Assembly (NCBI GenBank): GCA_035274425.1
Contig: DATEOC010000032.1
Location: forward strand, 1 to 64,000
Reading direction: 5' to 3'
DNA from: JADMIH01 sp035274425
GTDB taxonomy: Bacteria; Chloroflexota; Chloroflexia; QHBQ01; JADMIH01
Length of the DNA: 64,000 nt
In this document: positions 61,937-64,000 of the stretch, in pieces
How positions within the stretch are numbered: the stretch's first letter is position 1
How the letters are laid out: every line of letters begins with the position of its first letter
Position numbers and translations under genes: made by a program
Notes under the pieces: generated by a model
The model's database searches: none
Told to the model about the DNA's origin: nothing
What the model saw: only the letters and a program-made list of their open reading frames with translations

Positions 61937-62413
61937 TTAAGTGTGATTATCCGGGTTCTCTACAGGTAGCCCTTCAGCCTGGGCGGCCTTGAGTTGCTCG
62001 ACATCGGCTGAGACGAAGGTGAGTGGGGGTAATTGCAAAAGCGTCTGTTGTGTCTGACGTGCATAATGTAACTCTAGAGCCGCAGCTAAATGCAAGGCGT
62101 CAGCACCACGTAAGCCATACCTTTGCGCTAACAGCATAGCTCTATTGGTGACACTGACACTAATTGACAGAACCCTGTATTGTTGTTGCCAGTCTGTGCG
62201 GAAGTTGTTGGTGAGCTGGTTAGCTCTCGCGTGCGTAATCTCACCACCTCGTGCTTTGCGGAAGAATGTAGCAATCGCTTCTGGCCCAGCGAGGCGTGCT
62301 GTATATATCCTATGTATTGTGCCATAGCCAGTAAGATTCGCAATCCAAGTTGTGCCCTGCTCCTGTACGTAACGCTTTATCAAAGCGCTGGTATCAAGGT
62401 AATAGACCACCAC
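61937..62413 (-). CDS. vapC: VapC-type PIN-domain toxin
   Basis: A 158-residue PIN protein with a GTG start. VVYYLDTSALIKRYVQEQGT holds the first catalytic Asp, GADALHLAAALE the third, and LTFVSADVEQLKAAQ the fourth acidic site. VapC toxins cleave tRNA or rRNA. It starts directly after the antitoxin's stop (62414), as in typical pairs. Ends at the palindrome shared with groEL. Confidence 0.8.
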   Translation of the reverse strand: MVVYYLDTSALIKRYVQEQGTTWIANLTGYGTIHRIYTARLAGPEAIATFFRKARGGEITHARANQLTNNFRTDWQQQYRVLSISVSVTNRAMLLAQRYGLRGADALHLAAALELHYARQTQQTLLQLPPLTFVSADVEQLKAAQAEGLPVENPDNHT

Positions 62414-62692
62414 CTATCGCCGGTCCTCTATGACCATCTGCGATAAAGGCTTGCCGGGGACCTTGAGAGGTGTTCTGTCGCCATCCGGCAGTGTTACCGG
62501 CTGAGGTGGTTTTATCTCCGAAAGCAGCCCAACCTCAAAGAGATGCTGTTCGAACTCATCTTCCATCTCCTGCTCTCTCTGTTGCTGTTCGGCTGGAAGC
62601 GCCCGCACCTCCACAGCCGTCCCGTCCTCAAGATGCACCCCTTCGGGCAGCACTATTACATTGCCTTTAACCGTGCCTGGATATACTATCAT
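62414..62692 (-). CDS. Antitoxin-like protein paired with VapC
   Basis: A 92-residue protein. The N-terminal half (GTVKGNVIVLPEGVHLEDGT then AVEVRAL) fits the swapped-hairpin DUF104/AbrB-like fold of antitoxins that bind the operon promoter. The C-terminal part (EMEDEFEQHLFEVGLLSEIK then PP) would wrap the PIN toxin. Translation coupling is likely because the toxin starts in the next base. Confidence 0.75.
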   Translation of the reverse strand: MIVYPGTVKGNVIVLPEGVHLEDGTAVEVRALPAEQQQREQEMEDEFEQHLFEVGLLSEIKPPQPVTLPDGDRTPLKVPGKPLSQMVIEDRR

Positions 62693-62805
62693 ATTGTTCT
62701 TCCTCCTTGGTCCTCTTGTGTAGGGTCAAAGCTGTACTTATATTATAACCCTAAACAAAACGGGAGCGCACTCAGCTGCGCCCCTCTCAGTCCCTATTTT
62801 ACGTC

Positions 62806-64000
62806 TCATGGAGCGTACCCGTACGTCCCCTTGAACTGCTCGGTCCCCAACAACCCCAGCAACATTTCGAACTTGGTGCCTTTCAGCTCAGGGTGGTACT
62901 CCAGCCGATTGCGCTCGAAGTATTGCACCAGGTAGATCTTGCCATCGGCAGCGTTCTTCTCCTCGAATGATTCCGACTTGGGGAGGCCGAAGACGGGGAG
63001 GCCGCCGTTCTTCTTCCAGTAGTCGAGGAATGGTGGGCGGACGTTGTGCTGCGTCTGCTCGAACCACTCCTCGCTCGGTACTATGCCAGGCGGTTTCGGC
63101 TTGAACGGTTCCTCATTCTGCCTCGGCTCGGAGAGGGTGTTACCTAATAGCCCTAGCAGCACATCGAAGGGCGCTTTGTTCTCAGGGTGGTACTCGAAGC
63201 GCGCTCGCTGAGTGTATTGCACGGTATAGGTCTTGCCATCCAATGTCTCCTGCACTTCCGGCGTGATTGGGTAGCCGAAGAGGTCGAGGCCACCCTTTTG
63301 CGACCAGTACGTGGCGAAGACACCTCTCAAACAATGGGGCACTTCAGCGAAACATTTGCCCGCGCCCTGCAAAGGCTTGGCAGCGGGCGGGTTGGCATGG
63401 GCCCATGGCTCCCGTATCTCGCTCAAGTGGCCAAAGCCGATCCCATTGTGCGACCCCGCCCACGAGTGCGCGCCGTTGCGTGTTATCTCGACGCTGATGG
63501 GGCGCAGATTCGCTCCTTCTACATAACCCGCAACCTCTTTGGGCACGAGCGTCGCGCTATCCCCCTGGACCCGGTACAGGAGTGGCTGATAAAGAGACTC
63601 AACTACCGGCGGGTCCTCTTGCTGACCTAAGAGCAACGAGCCTACTACCCACCCGCGCCCTGAGCCATCTACATCGACGCTCATCAAGTCTAGCGCGACG
63701 TCCGGCCTGGGTGTTTGCAGAGTGATGCGGCGGGGCGCTGCCTTCTCAGATAAGCGCCATAGCTCCCCATCTACAGGTTGGTTCTCGGTGGTGTTGGCAG
63801 CGACAATCCAGCCGCTACCCAGGTTATCGGCTGCTATCTCGAAGGGGTCATGCGTGCTCTTATATAGCCCTCCCTGCACGACATCCCACCGTCCATTGTT
63901 GAGGCGATACGCGGCATGTGGCGCATCGATGTCGGTCACATCACTACTGCTGCGGGGACCTACAGCCCAACCCTTTTTGCCGTCGGGGCTGAGGGCTAGG
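62806..64000 (-). CDS. Secreted repeat protein of Chloroflexota type (partial, 5' end outside window)
   Basis: The frame stays open to the right edge (upstream of the GTG at 63939 it reads LSPDGKKGWAVGPRSSSD), so the start lies beyond 64000. The visible ~397 residues have an N-terminal beta-propeller-like part (GRGWVVGSLLLGQQEDPPVV) and two C-terminal modules: GVFATYWSQKGGLDLFGYPI ... VQYTQRARFEYHPE and PPFLDYWKKNGGLPVFGLPK ... VQYFERNRLEYHPE. Each module ends in LLGLLG. This pair of motifs is, from memory, characteristic of extracellular proteins in Chloroflexota, of unknown function. Confidence 0.75.
   Translation of the reverse strand, partial: LALSPDGKKGWAVGPRSSSDVTDIDAPHAAYRLNNGRWDVVQGGLYKSTHDPFEIAADNLGSGWIVAANTTENQPVDGELWRLSEKAAPRRITLQTPRPDVALDLMSVDVDGSGRGWVVGSLLLGQQEDPPVVESLYQPLLYRVQGDSATLVPKEVAGYVEGANLRPISVEITRNGAHSWAGSHNGIGFGHLSEIREPWAHANPPAAKPLQGAGKCFAEVPHCLRGVFATYWSQKGGLDLFGYPITPEVQETLDGKTYTVQYTQRARFEYHPENKAPFDVLLGLLGNTLSEPRQNEEPFKPKPPGIVPSEEWFEQTQHNVRPPFLDYWKKNGGLPVFGLPKSESFEEKNAADGKIYLVQYFERNRLEYHPELKGTKFEMLLGLLGTEQFKGTYGYAP

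Noticed and set aside
63187..63630. Plus-strand frame opposite the partial secreted protein
   Set aside because: No motif, and the minus frame has clear family repeats.

Overview
The window is a stretch of bacterial chromosome, most likely from the phylum Chloroflexota. The assignment rests on the combination of a contractile injection locus rich in low-complexity Thr/Pro surface proteins, the 'YWxxxGGLxxFGYPI / VQYxxRxRxEYHPE' repeat protein at the right edge, a CIRCE-controlled groES-groEL operon and base composition near 55-60% GC. No rRNA, tRNA or CRISPR array was seen.

Region 1 (about 0.9-32.7 kb, all on +) is an extracellular contractile injection system (eCIS, Afp/PVC type). In order it encodes a DUF4255 tail-end protein, one sheath protein, a tube protein, a small tail-assembly protein, a DUF6760 peptide, a small DUF4157 protein, a second tube protein, a 1,309-residue Pro/Ala/Ser-rich disordered protein, a LysM baseplate protein, a VgrG/gpD-like spike, a gp25 wedge protein, a J-type baseplate protein, a tail-protein-I homologue, a DUF4159-type protein, four related Ig-like single-pass membrane proteins and an AAA ATPase. 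PAAR tip, tail fibre and classical tape-measure genes were not recognised. Nearly every junction carries heptanucleotide tandem arrays, often as two oppositely oriented arms that would fold into a hairpin in the mRNA.

Region 2 (32.8-42.7 kb, +) looks like the payload cassette. Five consecutive proteins share a leader of about 40 residues ending in HGNRAVQRF, followed by very different C-terminal parts. Two also carry DUF4157 with an HExxH motif, and one has a clear phospholipase-A2-like catalytic segment. Short 'VQR' motifs recur at the domain boundaries. A small Gly-rich protein and two YkgJ-like cysteine-cluster proteins follow, and a long hairpin closes the cassette.

Region 3 (42.7-59.2 kb) is mixed: a DoxX-like membrane protein, a large XRE/NB-ARC/TPR regulator with a heptamer array inside its coding sequence, an IS5-family insertion, two tandem delta-60-repeat secreted proteins, a sirtuin, and three large reverse-strand secreted or surface proteins (one with an IPQTG sortase-like tail, one with many Ig-like repeats).

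Region 4 (59.5-64 kb) has the groES-groEL operon with a clear sigma-A-type promoter and two CIRCE-like operators, a VapBC-like toxin-antitoxin pair, and the 3' part of a secreted repeat protein that runs off the right edge.

Working model: region 1 builds the injector and may tether it to the membrane through the four Ig/transmembrane proteins. Region 2 supplies leader-tagged payloads.
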